Shown: positions 28,393 through 38,109, numbered from the stretch's first letter. The stretch: 38,745 nucleotides of DNA from Alphaproteobacteria bacterium (GCA_004292755.1 RDXE01000061.1:1-38745); one strand, 5' to 3'. Made by a program: numbers and translations. Notes: generated by a model from the sequence alone, not told the origin.

Positions 28393-28498
28393 GGGAGTTC
28401 GGCTCACGGCTGGACGCGCAAACAGGGCGCGGGCGGGCACCCTAAAGCAAAGCACCGCCTGTGCAAATCTTTGAAGCCTGCTGGCCTGCGGCGTGCGC

Positions 28499-29110
28499 TC
28501 AGCGGATATCGCGGCACAACCGCGCCAAGGTTGCCTCGTCAATGCCGTATTCGGTCATGCCGGTGGACGGGCGACCATTGAGGATCACCTCGCCCGTGCG
28601 GGTATCAACCTCCACCCGCCCGACACTGCCCTCACCACGGGTTGGAAAGCGCCCGGCGCGGGTGACGGGATCGATCAGGATGTCGGTCACCACCCGATCC
28701 GCGAAGCCTGCAGCTGCGCGGTTGCTCGGCAGATCAGCCGGGGCGACGGGGCGGCCCAGACTGTCGACGCCAGCGCGATAGGCAACATCGGGGGCAGGCG
28801 TCGCAGCCACTTGATCACGGCACATTTCCCGCGTGATCACAAACCGTCCATCGGGCTGCAAGCCGCGCGGGCCTTGCAGCACTCCGGGGCGCAGAATCGG
28901 ATCCACCGTCGGCGTACCGGGCGGCACAATCCAGGTGTGTTCACTGCGCACCGGCGGTGCAGCGCGCACCGGCGGCGGTGGCATCTCCCGTGGTGACTGT
29001 TCGGACGGTCGTAACGGCATGATCTGGATTGGCTCACGGGATTGAGCAACAGCCGCTGCGGACCCCATCGCCAGAAGCACTGCCCCCACCACAACCGCGC
29101 GCGTGTTCAT
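28499..29110 (-). CDS. Secreted hypothetical protein
   Basis: A 203-residue protein with a clear Sec signal peptide ([23 protein letters not shown], cleavage near residue 22). The next 50 residues are rich in Pro and Arg, which suggests a flexible periplasmic spacer. The C-terminal half has two cysteines (EMCRDQ and LARLCRDI, the latter four residues from the end) and strand-like stretches ([19 protein letters not shown]). I do not recognise the family. It lies 106 bases upstream of proS on the same strand and downstream of the trpE(G) terminator, so it probably has its own promoter. Confidence 0.65.
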   Translation of the reverse strand: MNTRAVVVGAVLLAMGSAAAVAQSREPIQIMPLRPSEQSPREMPPPPVRAAPPVRSEHTWIVPPGTPTVDPILRPGVLQGPRGLQPDGRFVITREMCRDQVAATPAPDVAYRAGVDSLGRPVAPADLPSNRAAAGFADRVVTDILIDPVTRAGRFPTRGEGSVGRVEVDTRTGEVILNGRPSTGMTEYGIDEATLARLCRDIR

Positions 29111-29194
29111 GGCCTGCCTCCGTCACCCTGCCACCTGCGGGGATATGCCGGAACACCTTTGGTTTCCGTCACCACCAGCTTAGTACCACAGCAG

Positions 29195-29224
29195 AAAAAA
29201 GCCGCGTCGGACAGCCGACGCGGC
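29195..29224 (-). terminator. Rho-independent terminator downstream of trpE(G)
   Basis: On the minus strand GCCGCGTCGG and CCGACGCGGC form a perfect 10-bp stem with a 4-base loop, directly followed by six T residues (29195-29200 on the plus strand are AAAAAA). It lies 150 bases past the trpE(G) stop and just before the secreted-protein gene. The 29225-29374 stretch in between holds no gene that I can support. Confidence 0.88.
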
Positions 29225-29374
29225 CAAAAGTTTAGGGAGGAATCGCCACCTGGCGTCGACAAAGGCTGGTCTGAACCGGCACCTCCGTCCCCGCCAAAGT
29301 ATGATGATGCAGCGCAGCACGCAAGAGGGATCTGCTGAAAAAGACAGCATATTTGGTATGTGCCTATTTTTCAA

Positions 29375-31606
29375 TCACTCCGCTGCGGACTTGATCGCCA
29401 CCTGCCCAGTTTGGCGGCGATCCGGCCCTGCGGTACCCCGTGGCGGTGGCAGCCGCTCAATCATGGTCCGTAGCAGCAGAAACCCAGCCTCCCCGCCAGC
29501 GCTCATGATCGATTCCGGGTGGAACTGTACCGCAGAGATCGGGCGCGTCCGGTGCTCGATCGCCATGACCACACCCTGCCCGTCCGATGCGTCGGTTGTT
29601 GCGGTCACCGCAAACTCCGCTGGCAGGGCGGCTTCCGGAACGTGAAGGGAGTGATAGCGCCCAACTGTCATGCCGTCTGGGGCTGCGGCGAACAGGCCAG
29701 AGCGGTCCCGGATCGCCAGCCGTGCTGGGCGACCATGCTGGGGCGCATCCATCTGCTGCACGGGCGCGCCGAACGCTTCGGCAATTGCTTGCAGGCCAAG
29801 ACACACGCCAAACAGCGGCAGCTCCAGGGCCACGATGTCGCGCACCAGTTGCGGCAGCCCAAAGCGTTCTGGTCGCCCCGGCCCTGGAGACAGCGCCACC
29901 AGATCCCAGTTGCGATCCAACACCCGCCGCGCCGCCGCGGGTCGCAGCACCGTCACCTCCGCTCCCGTCGCGCGCAGATAGCTCGCCAAGGTGTGAACGA
30001 AGCTGTCCTCGCAATCAACGAACAAGACCCGCCGACCGGTTCCCGGCAGCGTGTTGCCAGCCGCCGTGGCGCGCGGGGCCGGTGGGGCGTCCGCCCGCTC
30101 GATGGTGCGGAACAGGGCCGCCGCTTTCACCAGAGTTTCAGCTTCTTCGGCGCTCGGATCGCTGTCCGCGAGCACTGTAGCGCCAACGCGCACCTCGGCA
30201 ATGCCGCCAGCAAGGCGCATCGTGCGCAGTGTCAAGCCGGTGTTGACATCGCCATTGATGCCGAACCAGCCGACTGCACCGCCATACCAGCGCCGCGCCG
30301 TGGTTTCATGCTCTTCCAGGAACGCCAGCGCCGCTGGCTTCGGCGCACCCGTGACGGTGACCGCCCAGAGGTGGGTGAGGAAGGCGTCGATACCGTCAAA
30401 CCCCGCACCGATCCGACCCTCCACATGGTCCACCGTGTGGATCAAGTGGCTGTAGAGCTCAATCTGACGCCGCCCGATCACACGCACGCTGCCGGGTTCG
30501 GCAATGCGCGCCTTATCGTTGCGGTCCACGTCGGTGCACATGGTCAACTCCGCCTCATCTTTGGCGGAGTTGAGCAGCGTGCGGATTTGCTCAGCGTCTT
30601 CCACGGCATCGCGACCACGCGCGATGGTGCCGGAGATCGGACAGGTTTCCATCCGGCGCCCCTCGACACGGACAAACATCTCAGGCGAGGCGCCGATTAG
30701 CCACTCGTCTTGACCCAGATTGATCAAGAAGCCGTAGGGGCTGGGGTTCACATCGCGCAATGTTGCGAACAAGCGCGAGGGGGGGGCTGCGACTGGGCGA
30801 TGGTGGCTGGTAGAGGGCACCACCTCAAACAAGTCGCCGCGGGCGAAGTGCGGCATTGCCAACGCCACCAGCGCGGCATAGCCACCGGGCGCATGATCGG
30901 CCCGGATCGTCGCACTGTTTGGCGGTGGCGAGGGTGGGTTTACCGCCCCCTCCCGCGCCAACCCAGCCGTGCTGAGATCGCCGACCACGAATTCATAGTC
31001 GTGGCGCAGGGCGCGACCGCGGTAATGGTCCAGCACCACCACCCGGTCAGGCACATACACCACGATGTCACGTTGATCGGCTGGGCGCGGGCGCCGCTGG
31101 GCCACTGGCTCAATCTGGTGAACCAGATCGAAGGCGAAGGCGCCGTACACACCCAAGACGCTGTCCTGGTCACTGGCCAGCCAATTGAGCAACGCGCGAA
31201 CCGTGCTCATCGCTGAAGGCTGGCGGGTACGCTGGCTTTCATCAAAGCCATCGGGCAACGCAGCCACCTGCACTGTCACCGCGCGGCGATCCGCGACCTC
31301 GACCGTGTGGTGCGGTTCGCTCTGCAGCACGCTGGTGATCGCTGGGATCAGCACCTGACCGCGGGCGTTCAACGCCTCCACCACCAAGGTGCGGCCGCGG
31401 GCCGTCAACGCAAGCGGCGGATCGGTGAACCCCAGGCTCCAGCGGCGATAGCGACCGGGATACTCATACGAACTGCCCAGCAGCACGCCGCGTCGGCTGT
31501 CCAGCGCGAGACGGATGTCCTCAAGCGCAGTGTCGGCAGGCAACGACGTGGTCGTGCGCATCACTTGCACACCACCTGCCGTCATGAACACGGATTGGTC
31601 AGTCAT
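29375..31606 (-). CDS. trpE(G): Fused anthranilate synthase TrpE(G)
   Basis: A 743-residue fusion of both anthranilate synthase subunits, which makes anthranilate from chorismate and glutamine for tryptophan synthesis. The N-terminal ~520 residues are TrpE (chorismate-binding blocks include YGFLINLGQDEWLIGASPEMF, CPISGTIARG, AELTMCTDVDRND and GAPKPAALAFL). After a linker comes the TrpG glutamine amidotransferase with the nucleophile in LFGVCLGLQAIAEAFG and the His-Glu pair in AVQFHPES. Single-chain TrpE(G) is known from Rhizobium, Azospirillum and related bacteria. The ATG at 31606 has AAGGGA shortly upstream; the frame is open 31 codons more. A strong terminator follows at 29195-29224. Confidence 0.95.
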   Translation of the reverse strand: MTDQSVFMTAGGVQVMRTTTSLPADTALEDIRLALDSRRGVLLGSSYEYPGRYRRWSLGFTDPPLALTARGRTLVVEALNARGQVLIPAITSVLQSEPHHTVEVADRRAVTVQVAALPDGFDESQRTRQPSAMSTVRALLNWLASDQDSVLGVYGAFAFDLVHQIEPVAQRRPRPADQRDIVVYVPDRVVVLDHYRGRALRHDYEFVVGDLSTAGLAREGAVNPPSPPPNSATIRADHAPGGYAALVALAMPHFARGDLFEVVPSTSHHRPVAAPPSRLFATLRDVNPSPYGFLINLGQDEWLIGASPEMFVRVEGRRMETCPISGTIARGRDAVEDAEQIRTLLNSAKDEAELTMCTDVDRNDKARIAEPGSVRVIGRRQIELYSHLIHTVDHVEGRIGAGFDGIDAFLTHLWAVTVTGAPKPAALAFLEEHETTARRWYGGAVGWFGINGDVNTGLTLRTMRLAGGIAEVRVGATVLADSDPSAEEAETLVKAAALFRTIERADAPPAPRATAAGNTLPGTGRRVLFVDCEDSFVHTLASYLRATGAEVTVLRPAAARRVLDRNWDLVALSPGPGRPERFGLPQLVRDIVALELPLFGVCLGLQAIAEAFGAPVQQMDAPQHGRPARLAIRDRSGLFAAAPDGMTVGRYHSLHVPEAALPAEFAVTATTDASDGQGVVMAIEHRTRPISAVQFHPESIMSAGGEAGFLLLRTMIERLPPPRGTAGPDRRQTGQVAIKSAAE

Positions 31607-31959
31607 TGGGCTGGTCCCTTTTGGCTGGCTGCCATCTGGCGTGATCCTCGGCGGGTCCCCCCAACCAAAGGCCGGTGCATCTATCACCGGTGTGCACAAT
31701 CGCCAGACATCGAACGAACAGTGTGACCTCGGTCCCTGACCGCGAGTCAGGGCGCAGGTTGCACCGTCACCATCGCCCGATTGGCAATTGCACTGTCACG
31801 GACCAACGGACCCTTTCCGTCCAAGCCACAGGAACCAATGGCAGTGCGTTACACGCAACAGCCGCCGCGCACCACCGGATACAGGGCCGATGATTGTGGC
31901 GTCAAGGGTGGTGGGGTGCGGCGAAGCGGCTTGACCGCAGGGCTGGCGCGGGCGATGCC
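31607..31959. other. 353-base divergent intergenic region, trpE(G) / GNAT-MazG
   Basis: No supported gene lies here. A perfect 7-bp inverted repeat, CCCTGAC and GTCAGGG with the loop CGCGA (31734-31752), stands about 130 bases upstream of trpE(G). Farther up on the minus strand (near 31858-31797) a short frame from a TTG codon contains two Trp codons four apart (HWFLWL) and ends in TGA. A trp attenuator would need such a leader plus a terminator hairpin with a T-run, and no T-run is present. The region should hold both promoters. Confidence 0.5.
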
Positions 31960-33255
31960 ATGGTCATGCAGCCAAACATCCGCATCCGCCCTGCCCGGCC
32001 GAACGATCAAAACTTCGTTCTCTCTCTTGCCCCCCGGTTTGCCGACATCCCACCGCCTGCCCTGGTCGCCACCGACAGCATCAAGGCCGGCAGTCACCGC
32101 TTCCTGGTCGAAGCCATGGAAGAACATGGTCGTGCCGCCACGGTGTTGATCGCCGAGCGCGACGGCGAACCTGCTGGCGTAGCCGTGCTATGGGTGCAGC
32201 CAACGGCTCATGCCCGGCTGCCGGTCGCCTATCTGTCCGACCTGGCTGTCGCCTCCCACCACGAAGGTGTGGGTGTTGCGCGGGCGCTGATCGATGCCTG
32301 CAAAGCCTGGGCGCACCAGAAAGGTCTGCCCCAGGTAAACTTGCGGGTGTTCGCCAGCAACCGGCGCGCGCGGCGCCTGTATGGTGCCGCGGGCTTCACG
32401 CCGGAAACAGTGGAGATGGTCGCCTCGGTCCAAGGCTCGGCCCCGGACCTGTCCAGCCTGCCGCCGCTGGACCGTCTGTTGCGCATCATGGCGACGCTGC
32501 GCTCGCCGGATGGCGGTTGCCCGTGGGACCGCGAACAGACCTTTGCTACCATCGCGCCCTACACCATTGAAGAAGCATACGAAGTTGCCGAGGCGATTGC
32601 CGAGGGCGATATGTCCGCCCTGCGCGATGAATTGGGCGATTTGCTGCTCCAAGTGGTGTTCCACGCCCGCATGGCAGAGGAAGAAGGCCTGTTTGACTTT
32701 GAAGACGTGGCCGCCACCATTGCCGACAAGATGATCCGCCGCCATCCAAATGTGTTTGCGGGTCGGGCCGTTGCCGACGCAGCCGCCCAGACCCGCGCAT
32801 GGGAGGCGATCAAGGCAGCCGAGCGCACCGCCAAAGCAGCCAAAGCTGGCAGCGTGCCCAGCGCCCTCGATGGTGTTGGCGTCGCGTTACCCGCCCTAAC
32901 CCGCGCGGTCAAACTGCAAGCGCGTGCAGCGCGGGTTGGCTTTGACTGGACGACGGTGCCGCCCATCTTTGATAAGTTGGATGAGGAAGTGGCCGAACTG
33001 AAAGCCGAACTTGCGGAGCCAACACCCGATCCGACCCGCATCGCCGAGGAGATGGGCGACGTGCTGTTCGTGATCGCCAACCTAGCCCGGCGGTTGGGTG
33101 TTGACCCGGAAGCAGCCCTGCGCGCAGGCAATGCGAAGTTTGAACGCCGCTTTCGCATGATGGAATCGCTAGCGGAGGCTGGCCTCGACGGTCTTGATCT
33201 CGATGCTCAGGAAGCGTTGTGGCAGCGGGCAAAGGCACTGGAGACCGAGGGATGA
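31960..33255 (+). CDS. GNAT acetyltransferase domain fused to MazG nucleotide pyrophosphohydrolase
   Basis: A 431-residue two-domain protein. Residues about 6-153 form a GNAT acetyltransferase: RIRPARPNDQNFV, the strand YLSDLAVASHHEGVGVARALID with the acetyl-CoA loop HHEGVGVA (100-107), and the NRRARRLYGAAGF segment near 134-146. From about 167 it is MazG: LLRIMATLRSPDGGCPWDREQ, the EExxE motif at 204-208 (EEAYE), ExxD at 224-227 (ELGD), and a second copy in the C-terminal half (LDEEVAEL with EEMGD). MazG hydrolyses (d)NTPs, including aberrant ones, to monophosphates. Stand-alone MazG has about 260-280 residues. The last codons overlap the protease start (ATGA). The acetyltransferase substrate is unknown. 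Confidence 0.9.
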   Translation: MVMQPNIRIRPARPNDQNFVLSLAPRFADIPPPALVATDSIKAGSHRFLVEAMEEHGRAATVLIAERDGEPAGVAVLWVQPTAHARLPVAYLSDLAVASHHEGVGVARALIDACKAWAHQKGLPQVNLRVFASNRRARRLYGAAGFTPETVEMVASVQGSAPDLSSLPPLDRLLRIMATLRSPDGGCPWDREQTFATIAPYTIEEAYEVAEAIAEGDMSALRDELGDLLLQVVFHARMAEEEGLFDFEDVAATIADKMIRRHPNVFAGRAVADAAAQTRAWEAIKAAERTAKAAKAGSVPSALDGVGVALPALTRAVKLQARAARVGFDWTTVPPIFDKLDEEVAELKAELAEPTPDPTRIAEEMGDVLFVIANLARRLGVDPEAALRAGNAKFERRFRMMESLAEAGLDGLDLDAQEALWQRAKALETEG

Positions 33256-34730
33256 TGACCAAGCTTGGCGTGCGACGCGGTGGTCGGATGGCGTTGGCCG
33301 CGCTGGTCCTGCTGCTGATGAGCTTTGCGTCCGCCCAGGCCCAGAACCCATTGGTGCAACACCTGGATCGCGGCGTGGTGCTGGTCCTGGCCAAACCCGC
33401 GCAGGGTCGTGGGATCAGCATCGGCACTGGCTTCTTTGTTGCCCCCGGTTTGGTGGTAACCAACCGCCATGTGATCGAAGGGGCAGCGCCCGAGGATATC
33501 TTCCTCGCCTCGCGCACCATCGGTCCGCCACGCCGGGCCACGGTCGTGGCGCAGTCGCCCTCCAGCCGCGCAGGCCAGGCGGACTTCGCCGTTCTGCGGT
33601 TGGACAACACACCACCTGCTGCCCGCGTTCTGCCGCTCACCCGCCGGGTTGAGCGATTGCAGGAAGTGGTGGCGGCTGGCTATCCCGGCATTGTCGTGAT
33701 GGCCGATGACCAGTTCCGCCGCATGGTGGAAGGCGAGCGCGGGGCGATTCCCGAGATGGCGCTGACCTCCGGCGAAGTGACGGTGACCCAGACACCAGCG
33801 GGCAGTCGGCTGGAAACCATCATCCACACGGCGCAAATCTCCGGCGGCAACAGCGGCGGCCCACTGGTGGATCGCTGTGGGCGCGTCACCGGCGTCAACA
33901 CTCTGGTTCGCACCGAGCGCGCAGGCGGCGGTGGCCGCGCGTTGACTGCCCTCAAGACCGATGGGCTGATTGAGTTCTTACAACAGCACCGGATCGCCTT
34001 CACCGAAGCGCAAGGCGGGTGCGCACCCGGTCAAACCATTGCCGAGGCCGCGTCCGCTGGCAGTGGGCGCAGCCAGGCGGGTGCAGCGGCACCCACAGCC
34101 CCAGCCGCTGCATCAGCTGGAGCGCCTGCCACCCCACGCTCGCCTCTGGCTGGACAATTTCACCCGGAGGCCTCCCCCCTCGCCCGCGGCGCGTCGCTGG
34201 ATCAAGTGCGCCGCTATGCCGATTCTGCCATGCCGAACCGCGCGCTTGCCTTCAATCCAGAGACCTTGCGCTGGGCCGGAGCAGACAATGCACCGACCCG
34301 CGAGGAAGCAATCCGGTTTGCGCTGGAACGCTGCGAGTTCCTCAGCGGGGCCGCCTGCGCGTTGCTGGAGGTGAATGGCACCCAGGAACCGGCCCGCGAT
34401 GGCAAGTGGGCGGTGCAGCCGCAACCCAGTCTGGTGATCACCGACACCCGGTTTTCCATTGAGCGCGTGCCCTTTGTGACCGAGCAGCAGCGCCGCAGCT
34501 GGCTGACCCGGTACCAGCGCGAAACCCGGCCCAAGGCGCTGGCCCTACACCCTTCCAGCGAGGGGGCTTACCGCACCGGCGAGACCGCGGAGCAAGCCCA
34601 GCAAGCGGCCTTAAGCGAATGCCGCCAGCGTAATGCCCAGCGCAACCCAGAGCGGTGCTTTCTCTATGCAACGGACGACCGGATTCCAGCGGGGCGTCTC
34701 ACGCTGCAACCAACCCGCGACCGCAGCTGA
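33252..34730 (+). CDS. Exported trypsin-like serine protease with C-terminal Cys-repeat extension
   Basis: A 492-residue protein with a signal peptide (hydrophobic core MALAALVLLLMSFASAQA, cleavage near 30). The trypsin-like domain has the triad His73 (TNRHVI), Asp111 (ADFAVL) and Ser201 (GGNSGGPL). A Pro/Ala-rich linker follows (about 270-310). The C-terminal region carries two similar units of the form EEAIRFALERCEF...CALLEVNG and AQQAALSECRQ...RCFLYATDD, each with two cysteines, resembling DUF4189-type repeats. There is no PDZ domain, so it is not a standard DegP. The ATG at 33252 overlaps the GNAT-MazG stop by four bases and is preceded by GAGGG, implying coupled translation. Confidence 0.88.
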   Translation: MMTKLGVRRGGRMALAALVLLLMSFASAQAQNPLVQHLDRGVVLVLAKPAQGRGISIGTGFFVAPGLVVTNRHVIEGAAPEDIFLASRTIGPPRRATVVAQSPSSRAGQADFAVLRLDNTPPAARVLPLTRRVERLQEVVAAGYPGIVVMADDQFRRMVEGERGAIPEMALTSGEVTVTQTPAGSRLETIIHTAQISGGNSGGPLVDRCGRVTGVNTLVRTERAGGGGRALTALKTDGLIEFLQQHRIAFTEAQGGCAPGQTIAEAASAGSGRSQAGAAAPTAPAAASAGAPATPRSPLAGQFHPEASPLARGASLDQVRRYADSAMPNRALAFNPETLRWAGADNAPTREEAIRFALERCEFLSGAACALLEVNGTQEPARDGKWAVQPQPSLVITDTRFSIERVPFVTEQQRRSWLTRYQRETRPKALALHPSSEGAYRTGETAEQAQQAALSECRQRNAQRNPERCFLYATDDRIPAGRLTLQPTRDRS

Positions 34731-34856
34731 TCATCCGCTCTGACTGTGACGGTTCCGCGTCAACTCACCGCAGCTTGGGCTTTATCTAGGGGGATCGCCG
34801 GTCTAGGCTTTCGACCACACGCTGAGCGGGGACTCGGTGGGGAGGGAGCTTGGACC

Positions 34857-36062
34857 ATGGCGGGTAACGAAGGACCTCTCGCAGGAGGGCTGAGGAAAAG
34901 CGTTGTTGGAGTTTTGGCCGGTGCCGCACTCATCGCCAGCCTGACGGTGTCCTCGGCCCAGACCCAACAAGCGCCAGGCGTGAGCGCCAATCGCATCCTG
35001 TTCGGGCAAGCAGCGGTGCTGGAGGGACCAGCGGCCCCGCTCGGAACCGGAATGCGGGATGGCATTCTCGCCGCCTTTGCCGAGGCCAATCGCGCCGGTG
35101 GTGTCCGCGGACGCCAAATCGAACTGCTAGCCCGCAACGATGGCTATGAGCCCACGCAAGCGATCCGGACGGTCCGCCAACTGATCGAACAAGATCGAGT
35201 GTTCGCCCTGATCGGCGCCGTTGGCACGCCAACTGGCACAGCCATCGCCCCAATCACGCGCGATGCTGGGGTACCGCTGATTGGTCTGTTCACAGGTGCC
35301 GAAGCGTTGCGAGCGCCGGACCTGCGCAATCTGGTTCATGTCCGCGCCTCCTACTTCCAAGAAACCGAGATGATGGTGGAACGTCTGACCCGCGATCTCG
35401 GGGTCACGCGCATTGGTATCTATTATCAGGATGATGGCTTTGGCCGCGCTGGCTTGACCGGCATTCAGCAGGCCCTGGCGCGCCGCCAGATGGCTCTGGT
35501 TGGCGAGGCAACCTTCGAGCGCAACACCACGGCGGTGAAGCTGCCGCTGTTGTTGCTGCGCGAGGCGCGACCCCAAGCGATTGTGATCATTTCCGCCCCA
35601 GCGCCCAGTGCAGCGATCATCCGGGCCGCGCGCGAAATCGCGCTGGACGCCACGATCTTCAACATCTCCTTCGTTGGCAGCGATGCGCTGGCGGCCGCAG
35701 CCGGACCAGCGGGTGTCGACACGTTCATCACCCAGGTGGTGCCGCTGCCGACCGACACGTCGATCCCACTGGTGGCCCGCTATCAAGCGGCCCTGGCTGC
35801 AGCCGTGCCCAATGCCCAGCCGGGCTTTGTCTCGCTGGAAGGCTACATCACGGGCCGCGTGGCGCTTGCCGCGCTGGAGCGGATCACTGGCGAGCCAACC
35901 CGGCAAGCGCTGCTGGCGGCTGTGGCGGAGTTGGGTCGACTTGACCTTGGCGGATTGGTGCTGACCTTCGGGCAGAACCGAGTCGCTGGATCGGACACCG
36001 TCTACCTGACGTCCATTGCGCCAAACGCCCGGTTCCGGGCCATCGAAACCCTTAAAGACTAG
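34857..36062 (+). CDS. Branched-chain amino acid-type ABC transporter substrate-binding protein
   Basis: A 401-residue periplasmic binding protein of the Peripla_BP_6 (LivJ-like) type. The signal peptide core VVGVLAGAALIASLTVSSAQ ends near residue 35. The mature part begins ANRILFGQAAVLEGPAAPLGTGMRDGILAAFAEANRAGGVRGRQIEL, the usual opening of this family, and continues with VFALIGAVGTPTGTAIAPI and RIGIYYQDDGFGRAGLTG. No permease or ATPase genes are adjacent; the next gene is a chemoreceptor, so the pair could work in chemotaxis by a binding protein. GGAGGGAG (34841-34848) eight bases before the ATG fixes the start against an open frame to 34746. Ligand is unknown. Confidence 0.9.
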   Translation: MAGNEGPLAGGLRKSVVGVLAGAALIASLTVSSAQTQQAPGVSANRILFGQAAVLEGPAAPLGTGMRDGILAAFAEANRAGGVRGRQIELLARNDGYEPTQAIRTVRQLIEQDRVFALIGAVGTPTGTAIAPITRDAGVPLIGLFTGAEALRAPDLRNLVHVRASYFQETEMMVERLTRDLGVTRIGIYYQDDGFGRAGLTGIQQALARRQMALVGEATFERNTTAVKLPLLLLREARPQAIVIISAPAPSAAIIRAAREIALDATIFNISFVGSDALAAAAGPAGVDTFITQVVPLPTDTSIPLVARYQAALAAAVPNAQPGFVSLEGYITGRVALAALERITGEPTRQALLAAVAELGRLDLGGLVLTFGQNRVAGSDTVYLTSIAPNARFRAIETLKD

Positions 36063-36083
36063 CCGGAACGGAGCGCTGATCCC

Positions 36084-38102
36084 ATGACCCTTCGCGACGG
36101 CAAACCCTCTGGCAGCTTGCGCACCCGCCTGTTGGTCGCGTTCTCTGCCGTGTCAGCCCTCACGCTGATCGCCTGTGCCTATGCAGGCTTTCTCACCAAT
36201 GACTTAGCGCGTCTGCTGCAGAACACAGTGCAGCGCGATGTCCGCCTGTTCAGTACGGCCACCCACGGGCAGGAATTGACTGGCGGCTTGACCGACCTGA
36301 CAGCGCGCTACTTGTCCGCGGCGCGCAGCGCCGACCTCGCCTCCGCCCGTGCGGCGCTGGTGGACCTGGAAACCGATATGAAAAAGGGGTTGGCTGAGCT
36401 GTCCGCCGACCCTGGTCTGGCCGATGCCGCCGAGCGGGCGAGCACCAGCTTCGCCGAAGCCGTCGCTGGCCTGCGCGCGTTGGAGGCGGTGAGCGCGCGG
36501 CGCATCGAAGCAGTGGAGCGCCGCTCCGAACTGGCAGCCACGGTGCTGCCGCTGCGGGATCGGCTGAACAGCTTGATCGTTCCACGCATTGACGATCATG
36601 GCTTTGCCACCATCGCCGCGATTGATCGCCTGCCCAGTGGCTCTGCCCCGTTGAGCAGCGAATCGCCGCGGCTGGTGACTGCGACGCTCGACTTCTACCA
36701 GATGCTCCAGTTCCGGGTCGACGCGACTCTTGTCGGCAGCCTATTGGCCGATGCTGGCGCCCTGCCCTCGGTTGATCTCGCCGGGCCGCTGCGGGAACGC
36801 TTCACGGCAGCCGTCGGCTCGATGCGGCGCTTCCTGCCGGCGATCGCCAAAACCGGGGATATGGCCCAAATCGAAGCAGCAGTAACCGCGCTGATCGCCG
36901 TTGGCACGGGGCAGAACAGTCTGTTCGACCTGCGCGTGCGGGAACTCCAGGCGATTGTCGAGGAAACCCGCCTCGCCGCACCAGCGCGGGAGCGCATTGC
37001 AGCCGCAGCCACAGCGTCGACAGAAGTGGTTGACGCGCTGAACACCCGAATGTCCGCCTCGGTGGAGCGGGCGGCGCAGGACCTGGGCGTTTCCCGCTCG
37101 ATCCTGGTGTCCCTGGCGGTTGCCAGCTTGGCTGTCAGCCTGTTGCTGGGCTGGGTGTTCATCGGGCGCGGCATTGCCGATCGCGTGCGCGGCCTGACGG
37201 CAGCGATGACCAGCCTTGCCGCTGGCAATCGCGACGTCGAGATTCCGGCACCCAGCGACGATGAAATCGGCCAGATGACCCTGGCGTTGGAGGTGTTTAA
37301 GGAACAAGCGATCAAGAGCGCGCAACTGACCGAGGATGTGACCCGCAATGTGCGCGTGGTGGCATCGGCGGCCAGTCAGGTGTCCGGCGCTGTCAGCCAC
37401 GTGACCGAAGGCTCGCAATCCCAGCTTGAAGCGTTGCAGAGCCTGTCCCGCGGCTTGGCGCAAAGTGCCTCAGCTGTGGCCGAGGTGTCGTCCAGCGCAC
37501 AGGTGGCAAGCGATCAGGCCCGTCACGCGACCGGTCTCGTCTCCAGCGGGCTGGAGCGGATGGCCGGGCTGGAAACCACCGTGCGCTCCATCGCGGACAC
37601 CGCCAAGCGGATCGCTGGGATGGCCGACTCAATTCGCACCATCGCAACCCAGACCAACATGCTGTCCCTAAACGCCGCCATCGAAGCCGCACGGGCAGGA
37701 GAACACGGTCGCGGCTTCGCCGTGGTGGCCGAGGAGGTGCGCAAGCTGGCCGAAGGTTCCGGCAAGCTGGCGGCGGAAATCAGCGATGTTGTGATGTCAG
37801 CCACCACAGCGGCCGATCAGGGCGTTGCCGTGGCCAGCGATGTGAGTGGCGATATCCGCCGCATCGCGGACACGGTGACTGCAACCAACAAGCTGATCGC
37901 CACCATCGCCACAGCCATTGAGGAACAGGCCCACACGGCGAAGGACTCCGAGACGACGGTGCAGCATCTGGCGCGCATCGGTCAGGCGAATGTGACGGCC
38001 GCCGAGCAAATCACCGCCAGCATGATCGACCTCAGCCGAACAGCTGAGCGCACACGCCAGTTGGTGGAAGCCTTCGATCAGGTGCGGCTGCAACGGGCCT
38101 GA
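36084..38102 (+). CDS. Methyl-accepting chemotaxis protein
   Basis: A 672-residue chemoreceptor. Transmembrane helix 1 (about 14-37) is followed by a large helical periplasmic domain (about 38-335), helix 2 (about 340-362), a HAMP domain (about 363-415, [27 protein letters not shown] and DEIGQM), and a cytoplasmic signalling domain whose hairpin tip [43 protein letters not shown] lies around 517-558. It relays ligand binding to CheA/CheW. No CheR/CheB tether pentapeptide is seen at the C-terminus. GGAACGGAG precedes the ATG. It starts 21 bases after the binding-protein gene, so one transcript and a functional partnership are plausible. Confidence 0.95.
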   Translation: MTLRDGKPSGSLRTRLLVAFSAVSALTLIACAYAGFLTNDLARLLQNTVQRDVRLFSTATHGQELTGGLTDLTARYLSAARSADLASARAALVDLETDMKKGLAELSADPGLADAAERASTSFAEAVAGLRALEAVSARRIEAVERRSELAATVLPLRDRLNSLIVPRIDDHGFATIAAIDRLPSGSAPLSSESPRLVTATLDFYQMLQFRVDATLVGSLLADAGALPSVDLAGPLRERFTAAVGSMRRFLPAIAKTGDMAQIEAAVTALIAVGTGQNSLFDLRVRELQAIVEETRLAAPARERIAAAATASTEVVDALNTRMSASVERAAQDLGVSRSILVSLAVASLAVSLLLGWVFIGRGIADRVRGLTAAMTSLAAGNRDVEIPAPSDDEIGQMTLALEVFKEQAIKSAQLTEDVTRNVRVVASAASQVSGAVSHVTEGSQSQLEALQSLSRGLAQSASAVAEVSSSAQVASDQARHATGLVSSGLERMAGLETTVRSIADTAKRIAGMADSIRTIATQTNMLSLNAAIEAARAGEHGRGFAVVAEEVRKLAEGSGKLAAEISDVVMSATTAADQGVAVASDVSGDIRRIADTVTATNKLIATIATAIEEQAHTAKDSETTVQHLARIGQANVTAAEQITASMIDLSRTAERTRQLVEAFDQVRLQRA

Positions 38103-38109
38103 TGGTGCT

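Noticed and set aside
26962-28581. 539-codon open frame antisense to proS
   Set aside because: Covers proS on the opposite strand; proS has all class II motifs, the antisense frame has none.
29225-29374. Small gene or sRNA between trpE(G) and its terminator
   Set aside because: The 64-codon minus-strand frame here runs through the terminator hairpin and has no ribosome binding site or recognisable product.
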